From an uncultured Collinsella sp. (lineage in GTDB: Bacteria; Actinomycetota; Coriobacteriia; Coriobacteriales; Coriobacteriaceae): a DNA stretch of 64,000 nucleotides. The notes beneath the pieces are model-generated. The model was not told where the DNA came from, searched no databases, and saw only the letters and a list, made by a program, of their open reading frames with translations. The position numbers were made by a program, and so were the translations under genes. Positions 24,075-32,483 of the stretch are shown here, piece after piece. Every line of letters starts with the position of its first letter. Position 1 is the first letter of the stretch. The stretch covers positions 1 to 64,000 of the forward strand of contig UQRW01000001.1 in NCBI GenBank assembly GCA_900543515.1. The letters run 5' to 3'.

Positions 24075-26552
24075 ATGACCGAACACCATGCCATCAGTCG
24101 CCGAGCGTTTACGCTGGGCCTAGGACTCGCAGCGCTGTCGCCGCTGGCAAGCCTGCCCGAAACCGCGGCATTGGGCATTAGCCCGCGGGCAGCCTTTGCG
24201 GACGGCACGACCGGGCCAGCGGACAGCCTCAACAAGTTCGTCATTCGCCTTCGCCCCGCGGGCTATCTTCGTACCGCAAGCGTCAACGAAGACGGCAACG
24301 TTATCGGCAACGTCTGCCATCTGTTTAATGACGGCACGTCCAGCAAGCTCATCCTTGAGAACGTAACGACCAAGAATGACGATACAAACTGGTATGCTAT
24401 CCGCACCTTGCTCAATTTCGAAGAGCATAAAAAGACGGGCTACAGCATTTGGTCGGTCGACGGCGACTCGGACAAAGATGGAAAGGTCATCCACGTATGG
24501 GGCGGCGAGTATGACAACAAGCCCAGCCGCGCTTTTGCGTTCGAGCGTCAATCAAACGGAACCTATATCATCCGAGACCGCACCGTCGAGAAAAACGACA
24601 AGAAAAAAACCATTAAATACCTGGCAATAGAATCGAACGGCAAAGACCAGGACAACAACAAGATCTGCCATAAGAGTGAGAGCATTCCGTGGGAGCTCGA
24701 ACTTATCGGTTACGACATGGGCAAGACCAATGCCACGGTTAGCAGCCTCGACTGGAAGACATATAGCAGCTACGTCGATGGGCCATGTTGGATGGGCAAC
24801 GTCCACGACAACAAGTTCCTCGACGAGCTGAGCATCCCGGGTACGCACGATTCGGGCACCTGCAGTGTGGACAACGACACCGAGCCTCAAACCTCGCAAG
24901 TAAAATGCCAGCAGGATTACATCCCCACGCAGTTGCTCGAAGGCATTCGCTATTTTGATATTCGACTCGGAAAGGGCGATGACCCCGGCATCGACCACGG
25001 AGGTTTCTATCTGTTTAAAAAAGACGGGAACTTTTTGCATCTTTCCGATGTCATAGGCTACTTCACAACGTTTTTGAAGGAAAACCCGACAGAGGCGCTC
25101 ATCATGCTCGTGTCGCGCGGCAATGACGAGGCCACCGACGAGGGTATTACGACGGCTTTCGCCAAGGTTATGGATGAGAACCCCGACCTGTTCTACACAT
25201 CGAGCCGCGTCCCCACACTACGCGAGGCGCGCGGAAAGATCGTCCTGCTGCGTCGTTTTAGGCTCGCCGGCAACAGTGTAAGCGGCCACACGTGGGGCCT
25301 CGACCTTACCGAATGGGATGGCAAGGCCAAGGCTCACTCCGACAGCACTACCATGTGTCTCATCCAAGACGCGCGGGGCTTTGAGGAGACCGACGACGCC
25401 GGCACCAAAGAACCCTATTGCACCAAGGTATACGCCCAGGACAAGTACAAACTCTCGGGAACCGACAAGCTCATCTGGGTCGATAATGCGCTGAAGGAAA
25501 CGACCGGACGCACGCGCAACACGGTTGACGTCAAGGACGCTGACGGAGCCATGGTGCAAGTCCAGGAGCGTTGCTGGTCTATCAACTACACCAGCTGCAC
25601 GGGCTTGTCGCACGGAGGCAATCCTTTTACCTCGGCACGAGTAGTCAACGAGCATCTGTATAAGAGCCAGTACATCAACCCCAGCGGCAACGAGAAAACA
25701 AACTCGGATTGCCTCAAGCACATTGGGATCATCGCGTCCGACTTTGTTGATTCGGCACTGGCCCGGAGCATCTATCAGCGCAATTACGATACGGAGCACA
25801 AGCAGACGGCTTCGTACCACCTCCCGACCCGCATGCGCATGACGTACGGCGGCTCGCTGAGCGAAGCTTCGCTCCAGGGCGGCAAGACCGTTGGCGAGGG
25901 CTATTTCCGCCTCGTCGACAGCAGCAATGTACTCAACGTGGCGGCTTCGGGCCATGCGTTTGCCATCGAATATGTGGATGTCGACGCCCTGGGCAACGAG
26001 ACCGTTACGGAACTGCAGGGTTCCGTGCCTATCGATATCGACCCGCGCGCGCTAACGCCTCATTTTGAGGGGCTCGAAGGCCTTAAGGCCGGCGAGGACG
26101 TGCGTGCTAAGATTGCGGCATCGCTTGAGGGCAAGCTCGAAAACGATGCCTGCGCGGCGCAGTTGGAGTTTATGCACGATGCAAACGGCGCGCCGGACAC
26201 GGCAATGGCCGAGGGCGAAACATTTGCCGCAGGAACGTACTGGGTGCGCGCGAACGGTCTCTTGGGCGACGCGGCGCAGAACTACACGCTCGCCAGCGAC
26301 GGGGCCGCGAGCTTTACCGTCGCGGCCTCGGGCAGCGCAAGCGGCACCGGCACCGGCACTGGCGCCAACGCGGGCAGCGCGGACAAGAACGGTAAGGGCA
26401 ACAAGGGCAAGAGCTCGGGCGGAAAGCTCGCCGACACAGGCGACGGCTCTGGCATTTCCGCTGGGCTCGCCGCTGCCGCCGTAGCGACAACAGTCGCCGG
26501 CGCGGCGTTGCTTGCCAACGACCGTGAAGGCAGCGAAGGCGCTAGCGAATAA
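24075..26552 (+). CDS. Tat-exported, LAXTG-anchored PI-PLC X-domain surface protein
   Basis: 825 residues. The twin-arginine signal has SRRAFTLGL at residues 8-16. Next comes a ricin-like beta-trefoil region (about 50-230). The PI-PLC X-like catalytic domain (about 255-600) has both histidine motifs, SIPGTHDSGT and IDHGGFY, plus GIRYFDIRL for the arginine and acidic residues. A beta-sandwich-like tail (about 610-760) follows, then a Gly/Ser/Thr/Lys linker and a sorting signal: LADTG (785-789), hydrophobic helix, short charged tail. LAXTG is the class E sortase motif of actinobacteria (family knowledge). TGGAGGAG lies 4 nt before ATG 24075. A phosphodiesterase on phosphatidylinositol, glycans or related lipids is inferred. 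The sortase gene is not in the window. Confidence 0.85.
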   Translation: MTEHHAISRRAFTLGLGLAALSPLASLPETAALGISPRAAFADGTTGPADSLNKFVIRLRPAGYLRTASVNEDGNVIGNVCHLFNDGTSSKLILENVTTKNDDTNWYAIRTLLNFEEHKKTGYSIWSVDGDSDKDGKVIHVWGGEYDNKPSRAFAFERQSNGTYIIRDRTVEKNDKKKTIKYLAIESNGKDQDNNKICHKSESIPWELELIGYDMGKTNATVSSLDWKTYSSYVDGPCWMGNVHDNKFLDELSIPGTHDSGTCSVDNDTEPQTSQVKCQQDYIPTQLLEGIRYFDIRLGKGDDPGIDHGGFYLFKKDGNFLHLSDVIGYFTTFLKENPTEALIMLVSRGNDEATDEGITTAFAKVMDENPDLFYTSSRVPTLREARGKIVLLRRFRLAGNSVSGHTWGLDLTEWDGKAKAHSDSTTMCLIQDARGFEETDDAGTKEPYCTKVYAQDKYKLSGTDKLIWVDNALKETTGRTRNTVDVKDADGAMVQVQERCWSINYTSCTGLSHGGNPFTSARVVNEHLYKSQYINPSGNEKTNSDCLKHIGIIASDFVDSALARSIYQRNYDTEHKQTASYHLPTRMRMTYGGSLSEASLQGGKTVGEGYFRLVDSSNVLNVAASGHAFAIEYVDVDALGNETVTELQGSVPIDIDPRALTPHFEGLEGLKAGEDVRAKIAASLEGKLENDACAAQLEFMHDANGAPDTAMAEGETFAAGTYWVRANGLLGDAAQNYTLASDGAASFTVAASGSASGTGTGTGANAGSADKNGKGNKGKSSGGKLADTGDGSGISAGLAAAAVATTVAGAALLANDREGSEGASE

Positions 26553-26581
26553 GCTGGCCGACCTTTTAGACACATCGACTC

Positions 26582-26621
26582 AATCGGGGGTGGAGAATAT
26601 CGTTCTGCACCCCCGATTTTA
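26582..26621. terminator. bidirectional terminator between convergent genes
   Basis: AATCGGGGGTG (26582-26592) pairs perfectly with CACCCCCGATT (26608-26618), followed by TT on the plus strand. It lies between the PI-PLC-like gene and the minus-strand gene ending at 26646. Confidence 0.75.
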
Positions 26622-26645
26622 CCTTGGCCCGAACGCCGACGTCGG

Positions 26646-26915
26646 CTACATCACCATGTTCAACGCGTTCACGAATTCCTGGGCCTTCGCACGGCTGCTC
26701 AGACTAAAGACACAGGCAGTCAACAGCCGATTGCGCAGGAAAACGTCACGACCTTTGATTCTGTTGACACCCGTGATGTCCTTAAGGTAAACGATCTCGG
26801 TATGCTTGCCACCGAACGTACCTTTCTTGAGCACCTCGATACGGTTGGGGAAGATCTTGACGTCTTTAAACCTGCCCGAACCTTTGTCCTGGAACAGCGG
26901 CGTGTTGTTGTCCAT
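26646..26915 (-). CDS. small bacterial PH-domain-like protein
   Basis: 89-residue all-beta protein ending in an amphipathic helix. The strand order is FKDVKIFPNRIEVLKKG, GGKHTEIVYLKDITGVNRIK, GRDVFLRNRLLTACVFSLSS, and the final helix RAKAQEFVNALNMVM. This is typical of short bacterial PH-like/GRAM-type domains, with the closing helix predicted to cap the barrel. ATG 26915 has GGGAGTG 6 nt upstream. No membrane segment is present, so it is cytosolic and of unknown ligand. It is monocistronic and convergent with the PI-PLC-like gene. Confidence 0.6.
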   Translation of the reverse strand: MDNNTPLFQDKGSGRFKDVKIFPNRIEVLKKGTFGGKHTEIVYLKDITGVNRIKGRDVFLRNRLLTACVFSLSSRAKAQEFVNALNMVM

Positions 26916-27083
26916 GCGCGTCACTCCCATGGGTTGAGTTTAATCAGTCCCTGCCATCACATTTTAGTCGCTTCGAGACCTCCTCGCGAAGGTACCGGGC
27001 AGCATCGCAATTCGTGTCCGCACGAGGCTTTAAACTAAATGCAATAAAGATGCACTCCTCAAGAGGAAAGTGGGGCGATATTG

Positions 27084-28133
27084 ATGGGTGAACTGGTCAA
27101 CCGCAGAGAATCGGCTATCGTGCCCGAAGGTTTTTACAAGCAGGTCTCCTCAATTCTCAACGCCGCTCGCGACAAGGCCTATACCGCCGTTAACTTTGCG
27201 ATGGTTGAGGCGTATTGGGAGATCGGCAAGAGCATTGTTGATGAGCAGGGCGGAGAGGAGCGCGCCAAGTATGGAGAGGCGCTGCTCAAGGCCCTCGCAA
27301 TCAGACTTACCAAGGATTTTGGTAAAGGTTTTGAAGCAAGAGAGCTGCGCAAAATGCGTCAGTTCTATCTTGCATTTCCAATTCGGGACTCACTGCGTCC
27401 CGAATTGAGCTGGACACATTACCGCAGGTTAATACGCATTCCTGACCCCGAAGCTCGCACCTGGTACATGAACGAATGCGCCAACTCTCGCTGGAGCACG
27501 CGCCAGCTCGAACGCCAGATCAACACCATGTTCCGCGAGCGCCTGCTTGCCAGCAAGGACAAGGAGGCCGTCACCCAGGAAATCCAAATGAGCGCCCCGG
27601 CTCGTCGCCCCGAGGATATCATCCGCGACCCATATGTACTGGAGTTTTTAGGTTTCTCGGACGATACTGCGTTTCGCGAGAGCGATCTAGAGCAGGCGCT
27701 CATCACGCATCTTCAGAAGTTCCTGCTGGAGCTTGGCCGTGGCTTCGCTTTCGAGGCGCGCCAAAAGCGCATCACCTTTGATGGACGCCATTTCTATATT
27801 GACCTTGTTTTTTACAACTATCTGATGCGCTGCTTCGTGCTCATCGACCTTAAGACGGACGATCTTACGCATCAGGACCTGGGCCAGATGCAAATGTATG
27901 TGAACTACTACACGCGCGAACTCATGAACGAAGGCGACAATCCGCCCATAGGCATCGTGCTCTGCGCGGACAAAAGCGATTCGATCGTCGAGTACACGCT
28001 GCCCGAAGACAACGACCAAGTGTTTGCCGCCAAATACCTGCCATATCTTCCAAGCAAGGAAGAGCTGGCGCGCGAGCTGAGTGCCGAGTACCGCGCCATC
28101 AACGAAGCGACCAATGGCGAAACGCAAGGGTAG
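27084..28133 (+). CDS. YhcG/DUF1016 family PD-(D/E)XK nuclease
   Basis: 349 residues. An N-terminal DUF1016 helical domain (about 10-170; AVNFAMVEAYWEIGKSIVDE, FSARELRKMRQFY-like segment, LSWTHYRRLIRI) precedes a C-terminal PD-(D/E)XK-type nuclease domain (about 185-340). The nuclease core has FYIDLVFYNYLMRCFVLIDL followed by K, with the acidic strand and the DLK lysine typical of the family, then a late QMQMYVNYYTREL helix. Proteins of this family often accompany restriction-modification or other defence loci, or stand alone. Here it stands alone. GAGGAAAGTGGGG lies upstream of ATG 27084. The substrate is unknown. Confidence 0.88.
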   Translation: MGELVNRRESAIVPEGFYKQVSSILNAARDKAYTAVNFAMVEAYWEIGKSIVDEQGGEERAKYGEALLKALAIRLTKDFGKGFEARELRKMRQFYLAFPIRDSLRPELSWTHYRRLIRIPDPEARTWYMNECANSRWSTRQLERQINTMFRERLLASKDKEAVTQEIQMSAPARRPEDIIRDPYVLEFLGFSDDTAFRESDLEQALITHLQKFLLELGRGFAFEARQKRITFDGRHFYIDLVFYNYLMRCFVLIDLKTDDLTHQDLGQMQMYVNYYTRELMNEGDNPPIGIVLCADKSDSIVEYTLPEDNDQVFAAKYLPYLPSKEELARELSAEYRAINEATNGETQG

Positions 28134-28558
28134 CAGCACGTTGCGACCGAAACCACCGCAGCCGTCGCAGGCGCACTCGCGGTTGCGACGGCTGCTACGA
28201 AACAATACCGGTCATGGACGCCGGCAACGACATTCTAGCCGTGGCTGGCGAGCGTGACCTGACAGGCAAAGACGCGGCCTTCGTCTGATGTGGCTCCATT
28301 GGTTGCCACAGAAAAGGGCCGGTTGCAGCCGACCCTTTAAGACGATAGCACCTGCGTTGCCCGCGCTTCCAAAGTTGACCGACTGAGGAGCGGGTTCCGC
28401 GGCACAACCTGATTTTACCCGGTGGGGCGGCTCTTTTGCAGCCGCCCCACTGTTTATTTACATCTGGCACCCTCAAACAATCAGACGGCAGCCCGCACTC
28501 CTGAGAGCCGCCCCGCACCCCCGGCCATCACGTTACGGCAACAACCGGCGCTACTCCC
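28134..28558. other. hairpin-rich intergenic region
   Basis: A 425-bp gap between convergent genes with three separate hairpins: 28158-28169/28184-28195 (12 bp perfect), 28313-28322/28329-28338 (AAAGGG...CCCTTT, minus-strand terminator type) and 28422-28432/28440-28450 (11 bp perfect, followed by TGTTTATTTA). No convincing coding sequence was found. One or more of these terminates the two flanking genes. Confidence 0.6.
28422..28460. terminator. strong hairpin in the convergent gap
   Basis: GTGGGGCGGCT (28422-28432) and AGCCGCCCCAC (28440-28450) are a perfect 11-bp stem with a 7-nt loop, followed on the plus strand by TGTTTATTTA. Confidence 0.55.
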
Positions 28559-29896
28559 CTACTTCCCAAAGATCGCAGCGAACAAGCCCTTGCGTTTAGG
28601 CTTCTCCTCTCGGTAAGAACCCTCGGCCGCTGCTGCCACCTGACGTGGTTGCTCGCCGCCTCCACGGTGCACGATCTGGTATAGGAACGGCGATTTAACG
28701 TATTTGACCTCGATGGGCGTGGCATGCACGGTACTTTCGCCGGACAGATGCAGGCTCGGGTTGAGCGGCGCCACAATATGCGTCTCGCGCTTGTCACTAA
28801 ACACCACCGCGGCCGCGCGGCCCGTCTGGCCGTTCACGGCGATGCGCACTTGCTCGCCATCGCGGCTATCCGACGCCGGACGATCGACAAAGTAGACCGG
28901 CACCATAACCAGACCGTCCTTGTGCTTGCGGGCCTTGCGCGCCCAGGTGCGGATGCTCTTTTTATTGAGCCCCAGCACCGCCTCGGCATCGTTGCCGGCA
29001 ACGTCGAGCGCCAGCTTATCAATGACCACCTGGTCCTTGGTGGACGCATCGACGGAGACAACGCGGAAGTCACCCTCCTGCATGGCAGGATCGAACGGCC
29101 CGACCTTGGCAAAGTCCCACGGCTCCAAAATGCCCATAAGGCGAACGTCCAGGTAGTTGGCCCGGGGGTATGCCCAGTCGAGCACCTCGTAGTACACCAG
29201 GGTCTCCTTGCTCAGGCCCTTGCCCGGGAAGGACGCCATCATGCGCAGGTCCGCCAGCGCCATGGGGAAATAGAAGAGCATCATGTCATTTTGGATCGCG
29301 TCTTCCACGTCATGCCCGGCAAAGGCGTCGGGGTACTGGCGCACCAGTTGTAGCGCGTTGGCACGTGCCTGCTGCGGCGATATCTCACAGGGGATGCCCT
29401 GTTCGGGAACGTATTCGGCACCCACGCCCATAGTCAGGCGCTTACTAAACGTGCCGGGCTTGAGCAGGTCGGCAACGCCGATCTTATTGCCGCAGGACGG
29501 GCACTCAAACACGCGTTGGGTCGACTCGCCCTCAAAGGACGCGCCGCAGAAGGGGCAGGGAATGCTCACGTGCGTCGCCTCTTGGAACTCCTGCGCCGTG
29601 CCGCGGTCCTCCCACAGCAGATGCTCCAGAACCGACTGATTGCGCCAGTACGAATTGAAGAAATACCAGTCCGGGTCCTCTGGGCGCTCGAGCTGCGAGA
29701 CGTGCGTGAGCTTGAGCAGCCCATCAACCACCGTCAACGGCGTATGACGAATGCCCAAAGCGCTCTTGGGCTCTCCGGCGTCCGCCTGCCATGGGATGAC
29801 CGTGCCGCAATAGGCGCACTCAAAGCTGCGTTTAGCTTGGTGTGAGTACATAGGACCGCCGCAGTTTTGGCATTTGATGGCAAACATCTCGTCCAT
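28559..29896 (-). CDS. double zinc-ribbon protein of unknown function
   Basis: 445 residues. It has two zinc ribbons: CQNC with CAYC at residues about 8-29, and CPFC with CPSC at about 115-140. A long unrecognised mixed alpha/beta region (about 150-420) contains YFPMALADLRMMASFPG and LMVPVYFVDRP-type strands. A basic C-terminal tail (EEKPKRKGLFAAIFGK) closes it. The layout recalls TFIIB-zinc-ribbon and primosomal-type hypothetical proteins of gut actinobacteria. Start ATG 29896 has AAAGGAGAA 7 nt upstream; an upstream in-frame extension to 29947 lacks such a site. A cytosolic nucleic-acid- or membrane-associated role is only a guess. Confidence 0.65.
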   Translation of the reverse strand: MDEMFAIKCQNCGGPMYSHQAKRSFECAYCGTVIPWQADAGEPKSALGIRHTPLTVVDGLLKLTHVSQLERPEDPDWYFFNSYWRNQSVLEHLLWEDRGTAQEFQEATHVSIPCPFCGASFEGESTQRVFECPSCGNKIGVADLLKPGTFSKRLTMGVGAEYVPEQGIPCEISPQQARANALQLVRQYPDAFAGHDVEDAIQNDMMLFYFPMALADLRMMASFPGKGLSKETLVYYEVLDWAYPRANYLDVRLMGILEPWDFAKVGPFDPAMQEGDFRVVSVDASTKDQVVIDKLALDVAGNDAEAVLGLNKKSIRTWARKARKHKDGLVMVPVYFVDRPASDSRDGEQVRIAVNGQTGRAAAVVFSDKRETHIVAPLNPSLHLSGESTVHATPIEVKYVKSPFLYQIVHRGGGEQPRQVAAAAEGSYREEKPKRKGLFAAIFGK

Positions 29897-30114
29897 GGAT
29901 ACATTCTCCTTTGCGCAGGGGCTGTCGACATTAAGTATGTCGAGCAAACAGGCACATGCCCATACCCATGTGGCCCAAAATGGACCACCTTGGCAGACGG
30001 GAAGGCTCGCTCGTTAGCACCGGCAGACTATTGCTGCATTTTCTGAGCATCGGTGCACGGCGCCCCCGCGCGAGCTACACTATCCCTTTAAACATGATTG
30101 TGAGGACGACCGCT

Positions 30115-31296
30115 ATGCTATTTGTAAATCGGCTGGTACATACGCTTGTTCCCGGCAGCGAGGGCGAGCCGGTCGATGCATCTTGCCGCACCAACGCGGG
30201 CTTTGCCGCAAGCCTCATCTGCATTGGCCTCAACATCACCCTGTGCCTGGCCAAGGGCATCGCGGGCCTGCTCGCCGGCTCCGTCTCGCTTATCGCCGAT
30301 GCCTTCAACAACCTCTCCGATGCCTCGAGCAACATCGTGAGCCTGCTCGGGTTCCGCCTTGCCAGCCGCCCGGCAGACGAAGGCCACCCCTATGGCCACG
30401 GCCGCTACGAATACCTCGCCGGCCTGTTTGTCGCCGTCCTGGTTTGCGCCGTCGGCATCAACCTGATCCTGGAGTCAGCTACCAAGATCATCAAGCCCTC
30501 CCCCACCGCTTACACGCTCGTTTCCCTTGCGGCACTGGCTACATCCATGCTCGTTAAGCTCTGGATGGCCGCATTCAACCGCACGTTGGGCAACCGCATT
30601 GACTCGGAGACGCTCATCGCCACAGCACAGGACTCCAAAAACGACGTCATCACCTCGGGTTCGGTCTTAGCGGCGGCGCTTATTTCGCAGACGACCGGCT
30701 TTGACCTCGATGGCTGGGCAGGCCTGGGTGTGGGCATCTTCATCTGCATCAGCGGCATGGGCCTAGTGCGCGACGCCATCAGCCCGTTGCTGGGACAAGC
30801 GCCCGACCCCAAGCTCGTCCAGGCAATTCGCGACAAGATCATGTCCTATCCGCAGGTCTTGGGCACGCACGACCTGATGGTGCACGACTACGGCCCCGGT
30901 CGTCAGTTTGCCAGCGCCCACGTGGAGATGCCCGGCGAGGGCGACGCATTTGAGCACCACGAGATTTTGGACACCATCGAGCACGACATCAAGCGCCAAA
31001 TGGGCATCGATATCACGCTGCACTGCGACCCTATCGCCACCACCGGCGACGACCTGCGCGGCTGGGTCAAGCGCGGCGTCATGCAGATCGACCCCGCGCT
31101 TTCCATCCACGACCTTCACGAACACGATGGCTTTGTGTCATTTGACCTTGTGCGCCCCGACGGTTTTGACATATCCGACGAGGAGCTGCTGGAACTCGTC
31201 ACGCGCATCGTGCACGAGCGCCGGCCCGATGTCTCGTGCGTCGTCACGTTTGACTCGGGCTTTAGCTCGCCCGACCGCCCGGCCGAGCAGCTGTAG
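30115..31296 (+). CDS. cation diffusion facilitator (CDF) family metal exporter
   Basis: 393-residue CDF transporter. Six membrane helices (about 25-220) hold the metal site: ADAFNNLSDASSN in helix 2 and AQDSKNDVITSG in helix 5. The DxxxD pattern in helix 5, instead of HxxxD, is associated with manganese-type CDF proteins, so Mn(II) export is suggested (inference). The cytosolic domain (about 225-310) has the usual HDLMVHDYGPG...ASAHVEM fold, followed by an extra C-terminal alpha/beta extension of about 75 residues. GTGAGGAC lies 7 nt upstream of ATG 30115. Monocistronic. Confidence 0.9.
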   Translation: MLFVNRLVHTLVPGSEGEPVDASCRTNAGFAASLICIGLNITLCLAKGIAGLLAGSVSLIADAFNNLSDASSNIVSLLGFRLASRPADEGHPYGHGRYEYLAGLFVAVLVCAVGINLILESATKIIKPSPTAYTLVSLAALATSMLVKLWMAAFNRTLGNRIDSETLIATAQDSKNDVITSGSVLAAALISQTTGFDLDGWAGLGVGIFICISGMGLVRDAISPLLGQAPDPKLVQAIRDKIMSYPQVLGTHDLMVHDYGPGRQFASAHVEMPGEGDAFEHHEILDTIEHDIKRQMGIDITLHCDPIATTGDDLRGWVKRGVMQIDPALSIHDLHEHDGFVSFDLVRPDGFDISDEELLELVTRIVHERRPDVSCVVTFDSGFSSPDRPAEQL

Positions 31297-31314
31297 CCCC
31301 GCTCCGCTCGTCTG

Positions 31315-32304
31315 CTAGTTTCCCTGCGCGCCCGAGATGCCGTTTTGCAGGGCGTTCCAGGCATCCGTCGCCATGCCGCCCAAGTTCTGCGCGGTATCGC
31401 CCAGGTTTTGTGCCGTGTCGCCCAGCTCTTGCGCCTTGTCTCCCAACTCCTGTGCCTTGTTGCTCAAGTCCTCCAGCGTATTGGAGCTCGAACTGTCGGT
31501 ACCGCTTTGGCCGTCGGACGAGCTGCCCGAGCTGTTCTTGTGCGTGAGTTGAATTTCGAGGTTGCCGTTGTCGTTATAGTAGGCAGAAGTAACGACCCAG
31601 TTGGCATCGACGACGGGCGTTGAGCCATCATCAGTCAGGACCACGGCATTCGAAAGATCGGCGCCGCGCGACTTGAGGATCTTCTTGGCGTTGGACCAGT
31701 ACTGCCCCGGGATATCGCTCAGATCGACGGCGCTAGACGAGGCGGACTCAGTTTGCTCGGCAGTGGTATCGGCCGTTGAACTCCCTCGCTTGTTGAGCAT
31801 GCCCGACACGATGGCAAACACAACCGACAGCGCAAAGAAGATCGCCAGCACGATGAGGATCTTCTTGATCACGCTCGACGAACGCGACGGCTTCTTCTCC
31901 TCGTCCTCGCCATATTGCGGAATCGACTTGGGGTACTCGCGATACGGCTGGCGCGACTCGTAGCGAGGCTGCGCCGTGCGAGGCATATACGTCGTCTGCT
32001 GAGGCTGCGGAATGGGATTCTGCGGCAGGTCATCATAGGGATTAGGCGTCGAGGCGGCATAAGAATCCTGCGGCGCGTAATCAAACGGGTCCGGAGCTGC
32101 GTTGCTATAGGGGCCTTGCGAAGATGCAGCGTAAGAATCCTGCGCCGTGTCGCCATAGCCCATAACCCGGGTGGGCTCGGCAGAAGGCTGCGTCGCGGCG
32201 GGGTCGGTATAACCGGGGTTGGGAACAACGCGGGTCGCATCGGCGCTATCGCCAGCCTGCGCGGAACCGTAGCCGCCCATCACGGTTGTCTTGTCCTGAT
32301 CCAT
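31315..32304 (-). CDS. single-pass membrane protein with low-complexity N-terminus
   Basis: 329 residues of unknown function. The long N-terminus (1-145) is rich in Pro/Gln/Tyr/Ala/Asp with repeated NPYDDLP/APQDSYA/SQGPYS units. One membrane helix follows (about 147-168, KKILIVLAIFFALSVVFAIV). The extracellular part has a short beta domain (PGQYWSNAKKILKSRGADLSNAVVL, VVTSAYYNDNGNLEIQLTHK), possibly PASTA-like, then a Ser/Gly linker and a heptad-like tail repeating AQELGDK/AQNLGDT four times. Its start codon follows AAAGGAATC. It converges with the CDF gene. Confidence 0.6.
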   Translation of the reverse strand: MDQDKTTVMGGYGSAQAGDSADATRVVPNPGYTDPAATQPSAEPTRVMGYGDTAQDSYAASSQGPYSNAAPDPFDYAPQDSYAASTPNPYDDLPQNPIPQPQQTTYMPRTAQPRYESRQPYREYPKSIPQYGEDEEKKPSRSSSVIKKILIVLAIFFALSVVFAIVSGMLNKRGSSTADTTAEQTESASSSAVDLSDIPGQYWSNAKKILKSRGADLSNAVVLTDDGSTPVVDANWVVTSAYYNDNGNLEIQLTHKNSSGSSSDGQSGTDSSSSNTLEDLSNKAQELGDKAQELGDTAQNLGDTAQNLGGMATDAWNALQNGISGAQGN

Positions 32305-32422
32305 GCAACGATTCCTTTCCGTCGCGCGTGAGCCTCAAGTTATCCATGCATTCTACCCGCGCAAAAGCCTATGATGGACGGAGCCCGTCGGTATCTACAA
32401 GACATGCGCGGGCCTAAGGATC

Positions 32423-32458
32423 AAAAAGCCCCGCCGGGCCTTGTGGGCGCGGCGGGGC
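32423..32458 (-). terminator. Rho-independent terminator of fhs
   Basis: On the minus strand GCCCCGCC pairs with GGCGGGGC around the loop, followed by TTTTT. It lies about 26 nt past the fhs stop. Confidence 0.88.
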
Positions 32459-32483
32459 AAGCAAGCAGCCATGCGCAGCGAGC

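Noticed and set aside
28195..28518. Minus-strand frame in the hairpin-rich gap
   Set aside because: It runs through two strong hairpins, lacks a ribosome-binding site and shows no protein-like pattern.
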